A stretch of 64,000 bases of DNA from Colwellia psychrerythraea (GCF_000764225.1 NZ_JQED01000056.1:1-64000); one strand, 5' to 3'; shown: positions 1 to 9,784, numbered from the stretch's first letter. The notes: generated by a model not told the origin, from the sequence alone. Made by a program: numbers and translations.

Positions 1-2
1 GC

Positions 3-107
3 CGATCACTCAATACCATTTTGACCGAAAAGTGATCGGCATCGATGGTATTGAGTGATCGCGATGGATGGTATTAGGTGATCGGCTTAGATGGTATTAG
101 GTGATCG
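3..107. repeat. Cluster of 18-bp repeats, probable insertion-sequence end
   Basis: Three direct copies of an 18-bp unit (GATGGTATTGAGTGATCG and close variants) lie at 44-61, 67-84 and 90-107. An inverted copy lies at 3-20, so 3-19 and 45-61 could pair as a 17-bp hairpin. Multiple internal repeats near a CA-ending terminus (113-114) are typical of IS21-family ends, where transposase binds several sites. No transposase gene is visible because the window begins here, so the family assignment is an inference. The unit abuts a truncated gene at 118. Confidence 0.5.
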
Positions 108-117
108 CGATGCATGA

Positions 118-444
118 GAATATGCAAAAGCCAAAGAAGCGATAAAATCTTTTCCTGTAGGTCTAGAGCAACTACTAAATTTTGAAGACGTCAATGCAAG
201 TGTAATTGAACTTGTAATTCAAGATAGCTGTAATATTGAGATAACGCCCACTAATAGCAGAAAACTACTGGGTAATATGAATGATTTAATATACTTATAT
301 CAATCTCTAATTACAGCTGAAGGAGGTTTAGCTAATTGCGATATGACTTCAATAATAATGAATATCAATCGTACACCTCAACGTGTATTAGATTGGGAAA
401 ATTCAATAACGGTAACTAAAGCATTGTTGAAATGCGCAACATAA
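118..444 (+). pseudogene. DUF6933-like protein, 5'-truncated remnant
   Basis: An open frame of 108 codons runs from just after an in-frame TGA at 115-117 to the TAA at 442-444, with no plausible start near its left end. The translation contains TNSRKLLGNMNDL, then EGGL, then NINRTPQRV. This matches the C-terminal pattern I recall for DUF6933 proteins (TNSRSVLGSMNDL, EGGL, LNRIP). The missing N-terminus coincides with the repeat cluster at 3-107, so an insertion probably removed the 5' part. Biochemical function of the family is unknown. Confidence 0.55.
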
Positions 445-561
445 GAAAATAAACTGGGATAAAAAAGTAGTCGGTTTTTGCTCCATCATAGCTATTTAAC
501 CAACTATTTTTTGCCCGTTATTTGGGCGTCAGAATTTATCCCTAATCGGTGAGTACCCTTC

Positions 562-1020
562 ATGAAAGTAAAAATAGACGATATTATTGACGCTGTAGAT
601 TTTGATAGTGATATGAGCGAGTCTTTTTTAAACACTAAGACTAAGCAAGTTTGTATGTTTACCTATGAGGAGCTCCGAGCAGCAGAAAACGACGAAGATA
701 TATCTGATTCTGCTGATTGGTATTGTGAAGCGGTTGCTAGTGCCAAGCATTATTTAGAGACTCCGGATGACTATTTGCCTTTGCCTGAAAAATACGATTG
801 TAATGAGTACCGCATCATGGAAAAATTTATCTCGCGAGTAATTATTTCTAAGCAGTCAGAAATGTTATCCCAATCTATAAAGGGTAGAGGTGCATTCCGA
901 CGGTTTAAAACTATGCTGGAAAGGCTAGGTTTGCTAGATGAATGGTATAAATATCGAGGTCAAAAGTTGCGAGAGTTTGTTGAGTTTTGGTGCAAAGAAA
1001 ACGAAATTGATTTTGAGTAA
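562..1020 (+). CDS. UPF0158 family protein
   Basis: This 152-residue soluble acidic protein has the hallmarks of the UPF0158 family: a central YLPLP motif, EYRIMEKFI, then GRGAFRRFK and LGLLDEWYKYR, and a C-terminal WCKENEIDF. No signal peptide or membrane segment is seen. The family has no established function. The gene stands alone between a truncated DUF6933 gene and a long noncoding stretch, a context that looks like accessory DNA. The upstream spacer contains an 8-bp inverted repeat (456-463 with 535-542) and a small GCCC/GGGC hairpin at 513-527; I see no strong Shine-Dalgarno sequence. Confidence 0.75.
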   Translation: MKVKIDDIIDAVDFDSDMSESFLNTKTKQVCMFTYEELRAAENDEDISDSADWYCEAVASAKHYLETPDDYLPLPEKYDCNEYRIMEKFISRVIISKQSEMLSQSIKGRGAFRRFKTMLERLGLLDEWYKYRGQKLREFVEFWCKENEIDFE

Positions 1021-1582
1021 GTAATTCTTAGGAGCAACTTTGAAGTGCCACTAAAAAAGTCGTAACTCTAACTCGCTCAAAGGGCGATAGCGCCATAGGA
1101 AAGAGCACTTAAGGTCAGCTAATTGAAAAATTATCAGAGTACTTCTCTTGTTTAGTAGAAAGAGCATAAATATCTATATTTTATGGTAGTCAATTTCTAA
1201 AAAAGATAAAATTGTATAAGTAATTTAAAAAATGTGTGAAACAAAGGTGTTTTTTTATTATTCAATAGGTTAACTTAAATTTTTAGTTCTCAGGGGGATG
1301 AAGTGGGGTATCATAACTAACTCTCACGTAATTAAGTTAATAAAAACAAATAGGTAAGCGCTATATGGGCGGCATGAGGTAGTTAGGTTTAAACTCTATT
1401 TTTTCAATTCCAATCATTTAAACGAAAGCCCGCATAGTGATATTTGGGCTCTTAATTAAGTGTGCGACTCGCCCTGAAATAGGTTAACACTATTAGGACT
1501 TATTTATGGATACTTCAATCAGCAGTAGGGGTTAGTTTTTAAGGAAAGTTGTTTACTGTAAAATTATTCATGGTGGATAATC
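1021..1582. other. Noncoding stretch without recognised content
   Basis: No ORF with a start and ribosome site, tRNA or clear terminator was recognised in this 562-bp AT-rich stretch. It separates the UPF0158 gene from the 3' end of the hydrolase on the other strand. Confidence 0.4.
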
Positions 1583-2744
1583 TTACTTGTTTGATGCTTT
1601 TTGACTAATAGATATTTTTGTTTCGATCCAATCGACACTAAATAAAATCATTTCATCGTAATGAGCAATGGCACAATGGTCATCATTTTCGTAAAGCTTC
1701 AGCTCTGCGCCTTTTACTTTTTCAGATAAATAAACCGAATCACTTGTTGGGATCAGCGTATCATTGTCACCGTTAATCACCATCACCGGGATATTTATCT
1801 TGTTAAATATTTCTCCGTTATTGTTATTGAACGTGAGCGATTTAAGCGACTTGATCAAATCTACAACAGAGTGAGCCCCTAATACTTTCTTCATCGCTTT
1901 AATAATAATTTCAGGACGAGCGCCCGGTTTATTAAATAACAGTGGCGCACCGTTAACAACACTAGCCTTTATTCTGTCGTCAAATGCAGGCATTCTAGCG
2001 CTCCAGTGGGCGCCAAAGCTCATTCCTAGCATAGCGATATTATCTCCATCAATGTTGTCATGCGCTGCCAAGTAGTCAATAACACCGGAATATATTTTAT
2101 GCGAGTCAAGCGACATAGGCGTTTTATATTCATAAGTACCTGGCATTTCCATGACAAAAATTGCTAGATTTCTTTGGTCTATTTCAAGATCAACCATAGG
2201 GGCAATTAATTCAGGAGATGTGCCTTCTAAACCATTGGTTAACAACATAACCGGTGATTTTTTTACTTTTATCAGGTATAAATATATAACCCGTTATATC
2301 CTCTTGCTCAATAGTCAGCTCAACTTTTTCCCAGCGGTTATCCCAAAGCGGTAACATTTGTTCAAATAAACTTTTCGCCTTTGCATGCAAAGACAAGCGT
2401 AGTGGTGTTGTACCAGGAAAAGCTCCTACAGAATATAAAGCTATTGCTTTTTTACGCTCTTTCCAAGCACTTTCTATATCATCTTTTGCTAGAAAGCTTT
2501 GTGCATTATTTTCATATTGCTCAGCAAAGGCGCCCCAGTAATTGCACCAAGAGTTTTCTTCAAATGAATTGCAGTTAGTTAACTTTTTTTCCATATCAAT
2601 GGCTGATAAACCAGCAAAATTTGCATAGCGTAGAAGAAACAATTGTGGAAGAAAAAACCTAACACCAGTAAATTTAGCGACTAAATTGGTTGCGCCAGTT
2701 AAATTACAGAGTAGGTAAGTTAAACCTTTTAAAAAAGATAACAT
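1583..2744 (-). pseudogene. FrsA-like alpha/beta hydrolase split by a frameshift
   Basis: Two overlapping minus-strand frames form one alpha/beta hydrolase. The first (2744-2211) gives the N-terminal cap region. The second (ending at 1583) gives the catalytic core with nucleophile elbow GMSFG, an acid in NGDNDTLIP and a histidine in DDHC. They join in a run of seven T on the plus strand (2258-2264). Removing one base gives a continuous protein of about 386 residues, similar in length to FrsA/DUF1100 esterases. The gene lies 79 bp downstream of the TonB-dependent receptor on the same strand. The shift could be a true mutation, homopolymer phase variation or a sequencing error; the rest of the catalytic domain looks undamaged. 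Confidence 0.75.
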
Positions 2745-2773
2745 GATAATTCCTAATAGTTTGAGGTGTGACC

Positions 2774-2796
2774 GCTACTCCCTAAATAGGCGTAGC
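2774..2796. terminator. Hairpin between receptor and hydrolase genes
   Basis: GCTAC (2774-2778) pairs with GTAGC (2792-2796), with inner CCT/AGG pairs. There is no T run on the minus strand, so it may be an intercistronic stem that attenuates or stabilises the message, not a full terminator. Confidence 0.35.
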
Positions 2797-2823
2797 AGTT
2801 AATAGTTAAGGTTAATGTTGACT

Positions 2824-5022
2824 TTAGAAACTATAATCAAGCGTAATACCAAAGGTTCTAGGTGCTTTATAAGTTGTCGCGTTTTGACTAAAAAATGCTA
2901 CTTCAGGAGAGAAAGCGGTGCTGGCGACTTCGTTAGTTAAGTTTCTTCCCCATAACGTAATACCCCATTTTTCATCTTCTGAAAGATAACCAATTTGTGC
3001 ATTATAACTGCCCGTTGTTCTTCTTACAGAATCTGGGTCATCAATAAAGACTTGCGTTACATCGCCACGGCCGCGATAGTCGACACGAGAACGAATGACA
3101 GCTCCGCTTTCTAGCCATAAATCATGTGATAATGCGATAGTTGCGGTCCAATCTGGTGCTCCTTGAACTGGGTTACCTATAACATTCTCAGGGTTATCTA
3201 CACCAGCACTATAGTTAGTATATTCATGATCGTAGTCAGACAACACGGCTTGCAGTTGTATGTCTTCTGTCAATAATGCCAGAATTTCAACTTCAACCCC
3301 TTTTATCGATGCTTCACCTACGTTACTGGTGATATTACCGCCTGACGGTAGGTAAAAATCACCATGAATATCGTCATAGGTTGAATCAAAAGCAGTCAGG
3401 TTCAAACGTAAGCGATCTTTGAGCAGATCCATTTTTGCGCCAATTTCAATGGTTTCTACCGTTTCTTCATCAAATGATTTATTAGCAAGTTCATTATTAG
3501 AGGCTTCATCATTGAAACCGCCACTTTTAAAGCCCGAGCCCCATGAAGCATAGCCCATGATATTATCGGTAAATTGGTGCGTTAAAGAGACTTTACCTGA
3601 AATCGCTGACCAAGAATCTTCTGGTGTTGAGATAACGGGTTGAAGTGGGTTATCAACAAAGACAAATCCAAGTAACCCGGATGCTGTATGGTAAAAATCG
3701 TACTCTTTTTTATCATAACTATAACGTGCACCTACCAAGAGTTTAGTTTGCTCGGTAAAGTCATAGGTAAGCTCACTGAATACACCAACACTATTAGTTT
3801 TGTTTGTTGCTGCAATGGTTTGATAAGTGAAAGTGACGGCTGGAAGTGCTTCTTTAACTTCATTGCGCGTATGCTTTTCGTTTAAATAGAAAAGCCCTAA
3901 TTGCCATTCTAATGCTTCACCTTTGCCAGCATTATCAATTCTCAACTCTTGTGAAATTGTTTGTGCATCGTTTTCTGAATTTTCAATAACAAGGTCGTCA
4001 GGTGTTCCAAAAAGATCAACTCTTGCAGAGTTTTCACCGTCTCTGAAGCTTGTTAAAGAGTATAAGTTAAAAGTCTCATATTGTTTTTGAATTTCAACAC
4101 TAGCGCCCCAAATTTTTAGTTTGTAGTCAGCTTCACTGTTTACTACTTTCCATGGATCATCACTCACTTCCATATAAGCAGAAATAGGGCCAACACCTGG
4201 GATTGAAGTAACCATAGGCTCATCATATTTTGCATTTTTACGTGCTAAAGGATGTTCATTATGTAAATCAGAAGCATGCGTTTTGAATAATACACTTAAT
4301 GTATCACTTGGCTCATAAAGCACTTGAGCTTTCACCGCATAAGACTCTTCATTATCTAGGCTGTTACCTGTGTTTGCATCTTCATAATAGCCATCGCGAC
4401 TTTCATAAATCCCACTTAAACGACCAGAAAAACCGTCAGTAATTTCACCATTAATAAAGCCTTCGATAGATTTTAAATTATAATTGCCAATATTCAGGGT
4501 AATTTTTCCTTCGTTATAATCAGAAGGGCGATTGCCAATAAAATGGATAACACCCGCAGTCGCATTTCGTCCATACGTTGTCCCTTGTGGACCGCGTAAC
4601 ACTTCGATACGGCCAATATCAAATGTTTTATTGTTTTGCATAAAACTACGAGAGATAACTTCGCCATCTTCCATAACTAGAACACCAGTATCACTTGAAG
4701 CACCGCCGCCACCAGAGTCAACACCGCGTATGCTTAAGCCGGAATTTTCAGGCGTTGCTGCTGTGAATTCTGCGCCAGGTGTGAAACCTAAAACGTCTTG
4801 TGAGGTTGCTAGGTTGTTAGCGCGAATATCACCACTGGTCATCGTGTTGACGGCAACAGGGACTTCTTGTAAGTTTTCAACAACTTTACGAGCAGTTACC
4901 GTGATTGTTTCTAAAGTACCTTTGCTGTTAGCTGCACTGTCGCTATCCGTTGTTACCTCTTCTGCATGTGCAGAAGAAAATACGGCTAACAAAATAGCTG
5001 AAGTTAAATAACTCTTTTTCAT
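2824..5022 (-). CDS. TonB-dependent outer-membrane receptor
   Basis: This 732-residue protein is a TonB-dependent receptor. It starts with a signal peptide (MKKSYLTSAILLAVFSSAHA), followed by a TonB-box-like ETITVTARK. A plug domain follows, with IEVLRGPQGTTYGRNATAGV, and then a beta-barrel ending in YSF with the usual terminal aromatic residue. The ATG at 5022 is preferred over the upstream in-frame ATG at 5049 because GAGGAA sits just before it and the signal peptide begins there. Such receptors import large or scarce ligands across the outer membrane. The plug and barrel style resembles catabolic (non-siderophore) receptors. The divergent AraC regulator and the nearby ligase, dehydrogenase and hydrolase suggest an organic acid or lipid-like substrate; the ligand itself is not evident. 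Confidence 0.9.
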   Translation of the reverse strand: MKKSYLTSAILLAVFSSAHAEEVTTDSDSAANSKGTLETITVTARKVVENLQEVPVAVNTMTSGDIRANNLATSQDVLGFTPGAEFTAATPENSGLSIRGVDSGGGGASSDTGVLVMEDGEVISRSFMQNNKTFDIGRIEVLRGPQGTTYGRNATAGVIHFIGNRPSDYNEGKITLNIGNYNLKSIEGFINGEITDGFSGRLSGIYESRDGYYEDANTGNSLDNEESYAVKAQVLYEPSDTLSVLFKTHASDLHNEHPLARKNAKYDEPMVTSIPGVGPISAYMEVSDDPWKVVNSEADYKLKIWGASVEIQKQYETFNLYSLTSFRDGENSARVDLFGTPDDLVIENSENDAQTISQELRIDNAGKGEALEWQLGLFYLNEKHTRNEVKEALPAVTFTYQTIAATNKTNSVGVFSELTYDFTEQTKLLVGARYSYDKKEYDFYHTASGLLGFVFVDNPLQPVISTPEDSWSAISGKVSLTHQFTDNIMGYASWGSGFKSGGFNDEASNNELANKSFDEETVETIEIGAKMDLLKDRLRLNLTAFDSTYDDIHGDFYLPSGGNITSNVGEASIKGVEVEILALLTEDIQLQAVLSDYDHEYTNYSAGVDNPENVIGNPVQGAPDWTATIALSHDLWLESGAVIRSRVDYRGRGDVTQVFIDDPDSVRRTTGSYNAQIGYLSEDEKWGITLWGRNLTNEVASTAFSPEVAFFSQNATTYKAPRTFGITLDYSF

Positions 5023-5136
5023 GGCTTTTTCCTCTTTGGCAAATCTCATATTTTTATTTGTATAAAGATTTAATGCTTATTGTAATTTCTATTTTTATAA
5101 GAGATTAGCATTCACCTTGTTTACAAGTTCTATATT

Positions 5137-5167
5137 TTACGCAATAATATGTATAAATTACGCAATA
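5137..5167. promoter_or_regulatory. Tandem 10-bp direct repeat, candidate AraC-type operator
   Basis: TTACGCAATA occurs at 5137-5146 and again, identical, at 5158-5167. The spacing is 21 bp, two helical turns, which is typical of AraC/XylS-family binding. It lies between the receptor gene and the regulator gene and ends 17 bp before the regulator start codon, so it could control both. Confidence 0.6.
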
Positions 5168-5184
5168 TGCATTAAGGTAATTCA

Positions 5185-6195
5185 ATGACTGCCCATCACG
5201 TTAGAGCGGCATTTTTAAAGTCTTGTTTAGAAGTAGTTGAAGAGTTAGGGGTTAATACTAGCTTGTTACTAGATAATGCAGGCTTATCAAAAGATATGCT
5301 TTTAGAGCCTGAATCATTTGTACCACTTGATACTGCTGTTCAGGTCATGGAGGCTGCCGCCCTTGAGGCTAAATGTGAGCATATAGGCTTATTGATAGGC
5401 TCTAGGGTTGGCCTAAAAAGCCTAGGGATATTAGGCGTAATGGTTCACTCTGCTTCATCCTTTCATGAAGGTCTAAAGGATACAATTAAGTATTTGTCGT
5501 TAAATGTCACTGGACTTAAAAGAACGTTAACCATAAATGAAGGTATTGCAGTACTCTCATCCAACTATGATTCATCTAAAATAGGGTTGTCAAGACAAGC
5601 TCGACAACTAACAGTTTCTCTAATGTGGGCAGTACTCACTAACTTAACCATTGAACCTTGGCGTCCTATTTCTATTTCCTTTACTTTCTCAGAGCCCAAA
5701 GACAGAGTCTTTTATCGTAAGCTTTTTAAAACACATATCTATTTTAATGCCGAGTATGACGGTATTGCTTTTCATGAAGCTGATCTAAAAATGAAACTAG
5801 CAACAGGCGATAAACAATTACATCAAATTATTTCAAATCAAGTGATAAAACCTGAATATACTAGTGCGCCAAACTTCATTGATGAGGTTAAAAATTACAT
5901 TGCTAAGAATTTAGAACTAGGCATTACTGCGCAAAGTGAAGTGTTAAAGTATTTCCCAATGGAATTGAGAACATTTCAAAATAGATTTAAAAAACATGGC
6001 ACTAGTTATCAAGAGGTTCTTGACGAGATTCGCTTTAAGAAAGCAGAACTCTACCTTGCTGACTCATCACTTAAGTTATATCAAATTGCAGATTTACTAG
6101 GCTATAAAAGTGGCGGAGCCTTTTCTTTAGCATTTAATAATCGCTATAAGATGACTCCTTCTCAATGGAAGAAAAGTTTTTTATCACAAAATTAG
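5185..6195 (+). CDS. AraC-family transcriptional regulator
   Basis: This is a 336-residue regulator of the type with an N-terminal ligand-binding domain (Arabinose_bd, PF12625 type; about residues 15-210) and a C-terminal double helix-turn-helix (about 240-332). The C-terminal part carries the AraC signature: residues around LKLYQIADLLGYKSGGAFSLAF and then MTPSQWKK. The start has AAGG upstream at good spacing. Divergent transcription from the TonB-dependent receptor and the shared repeat pair between them point to direct control of that receptor and to autoregulation. It is convergent with the SDR operon at its 3' end, and a second copy of the repeat pair precedes the cupin gene heading that operon. 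Confidence 0.9.
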   Translation: MTAHHVRAAFLKSCLEVVEELGVNTSLLLDNAGLSKDMLLEPESFVPLDTAVQVMEAAALEAKCEHIGLLIGSRVGLKSLGILGVMVHSASSFHEGLKDTIKYLSLNVTGLKRTLTINEGIAVLSSNYDSSKIGLSRQARQLTVSLMWAVLTNLTIEPWRPISISFTFSEPKDRVFYRKLFKTHIYFNAEYDGIAFHEADLKMKLATGDKQLHQIISNQVIKPEYTSAPNFIDEVKNYIAKNLELGITAQSEVLKYFPMELRTFQNRFKKHGTSYQEVLDEIRFKKAELYLADSSLKLYQIADLLGYKSGGAFSLAFNNRYKMTPSQWKKSFLSQN

Positions 6196-6275
6196 CCTAG
6201 CTACTCTGCCAGATAAAACCATCAATTTATTTTTGCGCTAAACAATCTGCTTTTATATATTATGAACCTTTAAAG

Positions 6276-7193
6276 CTATCGTTGTGATGCCATATAAGTG
6301 ACGGCTTTCTTAACAAACTTTTCGCTTTGATTAATACCAGACTCAAATGCTGTCTGGCCTTCTTGCTCTGTCAATTCAGACCAAAGTGCGCGTACTGCTT
6401 CTGGCGTTTGTGACTGCTGAGGAATGAAACAACCTTCAGTTTCAAATATCCTCGCTCTAGAAAAACCACCGGCTCCGGCACATAAAACAAATCGGTTAGG
6501 GGCATCATCATCACATAAAGTCATCAACCCTGCTGATACCGCTTCTGATGTGAATATTTTTGCTACATCTTCTGGCATCAAATCTTCTGTCATTCTCGTA
6601 CTCGCTGTAGGGGCTATGGCATTTACTCGAATATTATTTTTAGCACCTTCAATAACTAAGGTATTCATTAAGCCTAAAACGGCCATTTTAGCGGCACCAT
6701 AATTTGATTGGCCAAAATTACCATACATACCACTTGAAGAAGTCGTCATGACTATGCGGCCATAATTCTGCTCGCGCATGATGTCCCAAACGGCTTTGGT
6801 ACAATTGACAGAACCCATAAGATGCACGTCAATTACGAGCTTAAAATCATCTATACTCATTTTGGAAAAGGATTTATCGCGTAAAATCCCAGCGTTGTTG
6901 ATTAAAATATCAACTCGTCCCCACTTGGCTATGGTTTGTTGTACCATATCTTGCACTTCTTCAAAGTTTGCAACATTGGCACCATGGCTTATAGCTTCAC
7001 CACCATTTTCTTCAATTAAGCGCACAACCTCTTGTGATGCTAATGATGAAGCACCACTACCGTCTCTAGCGCCACCTAAGTCATTTATCACAACTTTTGC
7101 GCCGCGCGCTGCTAGCGCTAGCGCATGAGAGCGGCCTAAGCCATTTCCTGCGCCTGTTACAATAGCGACTTTTCCCTCAAAATTGATTGTCAT
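6276..7193 (-). CDS. Short-chain dehydrogenase, MFE-2/HSD17B4-like
   Basis: This is a 305-residue NAD(P)-dependent SDR. The start at 7193 overlaps the ligase stop by one base (TAATG) with GAGGAA upstream; an in-frame ATG at 7211 lies inside the ligase and is less likely. Motifs are TGAGNGLG (13-20), NNAG (99-102), the active serine region at 152-154 and YGAAK with Tyr165 and Lys169. The sequence after VINDLGG and the extra C-terminal tail resemble the (3R)-hydroxyacyl-CoA dehydrogenase part of multifunctional enzyme 2. Oxidation of a 3-hydroxyacyl-CoA made after activation by the neighbouring ligase is a reasonable inference. It is the last gene of the cupin-ligase-SDR operon. Confidence 0.85.
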   Translation of the reverse strand: MTINFEGKVAIVTGAGNGLGRSHALALAARGAKVVINDLGGARDGSGASSLASQEVVRLIEENGGEAISHGANVANFEEVQDMVQQTIAKWGRVDILINNAGILRDKSFSKMSIDDFKLVIDVHLMGSVNCTKAVWDIMREQNYGRIVMTTSSSGMYGNFGQSNYGAAKMAVLGLMNTLVIEGAKNNIRVNAIAPTASTRMTEDLMPEDVAKIFTSEAVSAGLMTLCDDDAPNRFVLCAGAGGFSRARIFETEGCFIPQQSQTPEAVRALWSELTEQEGQTAFESGINQSEKFVKKAVTYMASQR

Positions 7194-9058
7194 TATTTTT
7201 CCTCTAAACAAATTTTGTATTCTATTGTTAGCTGAGACATAACCTTAGCTATTCGCTCGCTATCAACTGAGGTGATTATCTCAGCAATTAGCCCTGTCTT
7301 TTGTTGAGAAACGCTAGCGGCTGCTTTTATGTTTTCTTCATTAAATAGTCTGTTTAGAACTCTCTCAGCTGCTTTTGCACGCAAGCTAGGTTTGAAAATC
7401 TTACCTACAGCGGTAACGGGTAAACTAGCCATTACTTCTAGGTAAACAGGCGTTGCTGCACGTTCAGGAATGTTTTTTCGTACAAAAGTTTCTATTTCTT
7501 CAAGACTTGCCGTGGCGTTGGGGGTTAAGGTGATATACGCACAAGGCAATTCACCAGCATAAGCATCGGGCTGGCCAATAGCAGCTACACTGGCAACATC
7601 TTGATGCGACATTAATGTTTCTTCAATACACGAGGGGTCAATGTTATGACCACCACGGATAATAAGATCTTTTTCTCGCCCAGTTAGCCAAATAAAGCCG
7701 TCTTGATCTAATCGGCCAAGATCGCCGGTATTTAACCAACCATTGTCAAGCAAGGTGCCTATATTACTTTTTGCCTCTAAGTAACCAGGAAATACATTGT
7801 CGCCTTTTATTAATAATGCCCCGACTTCGTTAGTTTGGCATTCTTTTATAATCTTACCTGCATCATCCAGTTCGACTATTTTGATTTGTTGGTTGGGTAA
7901 ACAAACACCAATAGAGCCTACTTTTCTTTCTCCTTCTATTGGGTTTAAGGTACTAATGCAGCTTGCTTCTGTTAGCCCATAACTTTCAAGTATTTTGGCT
8001 CCTGTCGTTGCTTCAAAATTTGTCATCAACTGTTGTGAAAGCGGAGCTGCACCGCAAATAACAAACTCTAGTGAACTAATGTCAGCATCTTGCATAGGCG
8101 AATCGAGCAAAGCGGTTAAAATAGTAGGCACACATGAAAAAATAGTCGCCTGGTATTTTTTTACGTATTGCCAAAAATTATTAATAACATTTGGTGTTCT
8201 GTAACCCATTGCAGTGAGTAGCACAATACAGTTACCTTTCATGAAACCTGCTAACCCTGTTCCGATAACAGCATTAACATGAAACAGTGGCAGCCCTACC
8301 AAGCATACATCACCAACATTGCCAGGATAGAACTGCGTTAAACTCCAAGCATTGGCTATTTGGTTAGCATGGGTTTGTTGAGCAACTTTTGGTGTACCTG
8401 TTGTACCACCTGTATGAAAATAAGCAGCAACATCATTTGCAGAAACACATTGTTCGTTATCTAAATTGAACTCATTTTGTTGTGCTAATGTTGCATCAAA
8501 GCTAATAACAGGAATGCCTACTTGATTACTAACATCCTCGCTAACTTGCGCAGTGCCAACTAAGAGTACAACTTCTATTTGTGGCGAATTTCTAATCGCA
8601 TCAAGCGCTTTATTCCATAATTCAGGATTGAACTCAGGGGCAAGTGTCACCAGAACATTTGAATTTGCTGCCGTGATGATATCTATAACTTTATTCGACT
8701 CTAACAGTGGGTTTATTGCATTCACTATACCAACGGCTTCAGCACCCCAAATAGTAAAATGTGTTTGCGGTAAGTTAGGTAATAAATATGAAACAATAGG
8801 TGTTTTATCAGAAATTGATGTAAAAAGATTAGCAGCCTGCGTTATTTTCTTAAACAAAGCGCTATAAGTATATTTCTCTACAGGAGAATCTAGTGCTGCG
8901 GTATGTTGAAAACAGATAGCATCAAGGTCTTCATATTTATCTGCACACCACCTAAACATGTCATAAGTCGTGGAAAAGGGAGGTTCATTCAGAGCAAACT
9001 CATCTCTTATATTGATTAAGTTGTTATTGCGTGGATTAGTTATATTGTCTGCAAGCAT
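7193..9058 (-). CDS. Acyl-CoA synthetase (AMP-forming ligase)
   Basis: This 621-residue member of the ANL superfamily activates a carboxylic acid to its CoA thioester through an acyl-adenylate. The phosphate-binding loop TGGTTGTPK, the YGLTE motif, the GWLNTGDLGR hinge region and the C-terminal lysine in TAVGKIFKP are all present. The ATG at 9058 is preferred to 9064 because AGGA lies six bases before it. The protein is somewhat longer than a typical FadD, with about 40 extra C-terminal residues. It sits between the cupin gene and the SDR gene, translationally coupled to the latter, and would supply CoA esters to the SDR and perhaps to the MaoC hydratase. The substrate acid cannot be read from sequence. 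Confidence 0.9.
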   Translation of the reverse strand: MLADNITNPRNNNLINIRDEFALNEPPFSTTYDMFRWCADKYEDLDAICFQHTAALDSPVEKYTYSALFKKITQAANLFTSISDKTPIVSYLLPNLPQTHFTIWGAEAVGIVNAINPLLESNKVIDIITAANSNVLVTLAPEFNPELWNKALDAIRNSPQIEVVLLVGTAQVSEDVSNQVGIPVISFDATLAQQNEFNLDNEQCVSANDVAAYFHTGGTTGTPKVAQQTHANQIANAWSLTQFYPGNVGDVCLVGLPLFHVNAVIGTGLAGFMKGNCIVLLTAMGYRTPNVINNFWQYVKKYQATIFSCVPTILTALLDSPMQDADISSLEFVICGAAPLSQQLMTNFEATTGAKILESYGLTEASCISTLNPIEGERKVGSIGVCLPNQQIKIVELDDAGKIIKECQTNEVGALLIKGDNVFPGYLEAKSNIGTLLDNGWLNTGDLGRLDQDGFIWLTGREKDLIIRGGHNIDPSCIEETLMSHQDVASVAAIGQPDAYAGELPCAYITLTPNATASLEEIETFVRKNIPERAATPVYLEVMASLPVTAVGKIFKPSLRAKAAERVLNRLFNEENIKAAASVSQQKTGLIAEIITSVDSERIAKVMSQLTIEYKICLEEK

Positions 9059-9172
9059 TATCATTCCTATTGCAACAAAGTAAAATTGAAAAGCTTTGTG
9101 TTGTAAAGAAGGACGGATTTAGTGAGAGATCCGCCCTTTGAAACAGCTTTTTAGCTAAATTAGGCGTACTAA

Positions 9173-9700
9173 TTATTCTTCTCTATTCACACCAAGTAAA
9201 ATAAATGCCATGGTTGCTGGCTGTTTTGATTTATTGACCCACGCATGGCGAGTACCATTTTGAACAACACAACTTCCTGGTGTTAATAAACGTTCTTCAC
9301 CATTATCAAGTTCTAGGTAAATTTCACCTCGGAGGACAATGCCGTAGTCAATAGAGTTTGTGGTGTGCATACCGGGACTTGTTGGGTCAAGGTGTTCAAT
9401 GAGTCCTGGGAAAAGTTCTTTAGTTTCTGCGATAGCTTCTGGTGAAAAGTTAAATGAACTCTCTTCTTGAGGGGGGAATGTAATGACTCTGCAAATACTA
9501 CCACCTGTTTCAGGAAAATAATTATTAACGTTGTTTAGTTCTCCCTTGTGCGGTACAACACTGTCTTTTTTAGTTGACCAAAGTTCAAATGACTTAAAGC
9601 CCAGAAGAAGGCTGCCTTGTACAGGAGAAACATCACTTTCAGATAAAAAAATTGAGTTTCCTTGTTCATCATGCCCAGTAACAATTTGACGAATATTCAT
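9173..9700 (-). CDS. Cupin-domain protein heading the ligase/SDR operon
   Basis: This 175-residue protein has a single cupin_2 domain in its C-terminal half: HTTNSIDYGIVLRGEIYLEL, then LLTPGSCVVQNGTRHAW. The first histidine, the Gly-Glu and the later histidine fit a metal-binding cupin, although the usual second histidine of motif 1 is partly replaced. GAGGAA lies about nine bases before the ATG. Single-domain cupins in catabolic operons act as isomerases, decarboxylases, dioxygenases or small-molecule sensors; which applies here is not decidable. A degenerate copy of the AraC-type repeat pair lies 85-115 bp upstream. Confidence 0.75.
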   Translation of the reverse strand: MNIRQIVTGHDEQGNSIFLSESDVSPVQGSLLLGFKSFELWSTKKDSVVPHKGELNNVNNYFPETGGSICRVITFPPQEESSFNFSPEAIAETKELFPGLIEHLDPTSPGMHTTNSIDYGIVLRGEIYLELDNGEERLLTPGSCVVQNGTRHAWVNKSKQPATMAFILLGVNREE

Positions 9701-9784
9701 ATGATTTCCTCATGTAGCTATTTAATTTATTTGATTTTCACTACTCCTCATATTAAAGGGACTAATCATTAAAAATTAAATATA

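Noticed and set aside
445..561. Inverted repeats between the DUF6933 relic and the UPF0158 gene as a possible integron attC site
   Set aside because: The arms (GGGATAAA/TTTATCCC) lack the AAC and GTT core of attC sites, and no integrase gene is visible.
3688..3885. Phe/Ile-rich 65-codon frame opposite the receptor gene
   Set aside because: Antisense to a conserved coding region and without signals of its own.
4532..5011. 159-codon plus-strand frame opposite the receptor gene
   Set aside because: It is the antisense shadow of the well-supported TonB-dependent receptor and has no recognisable protein features.
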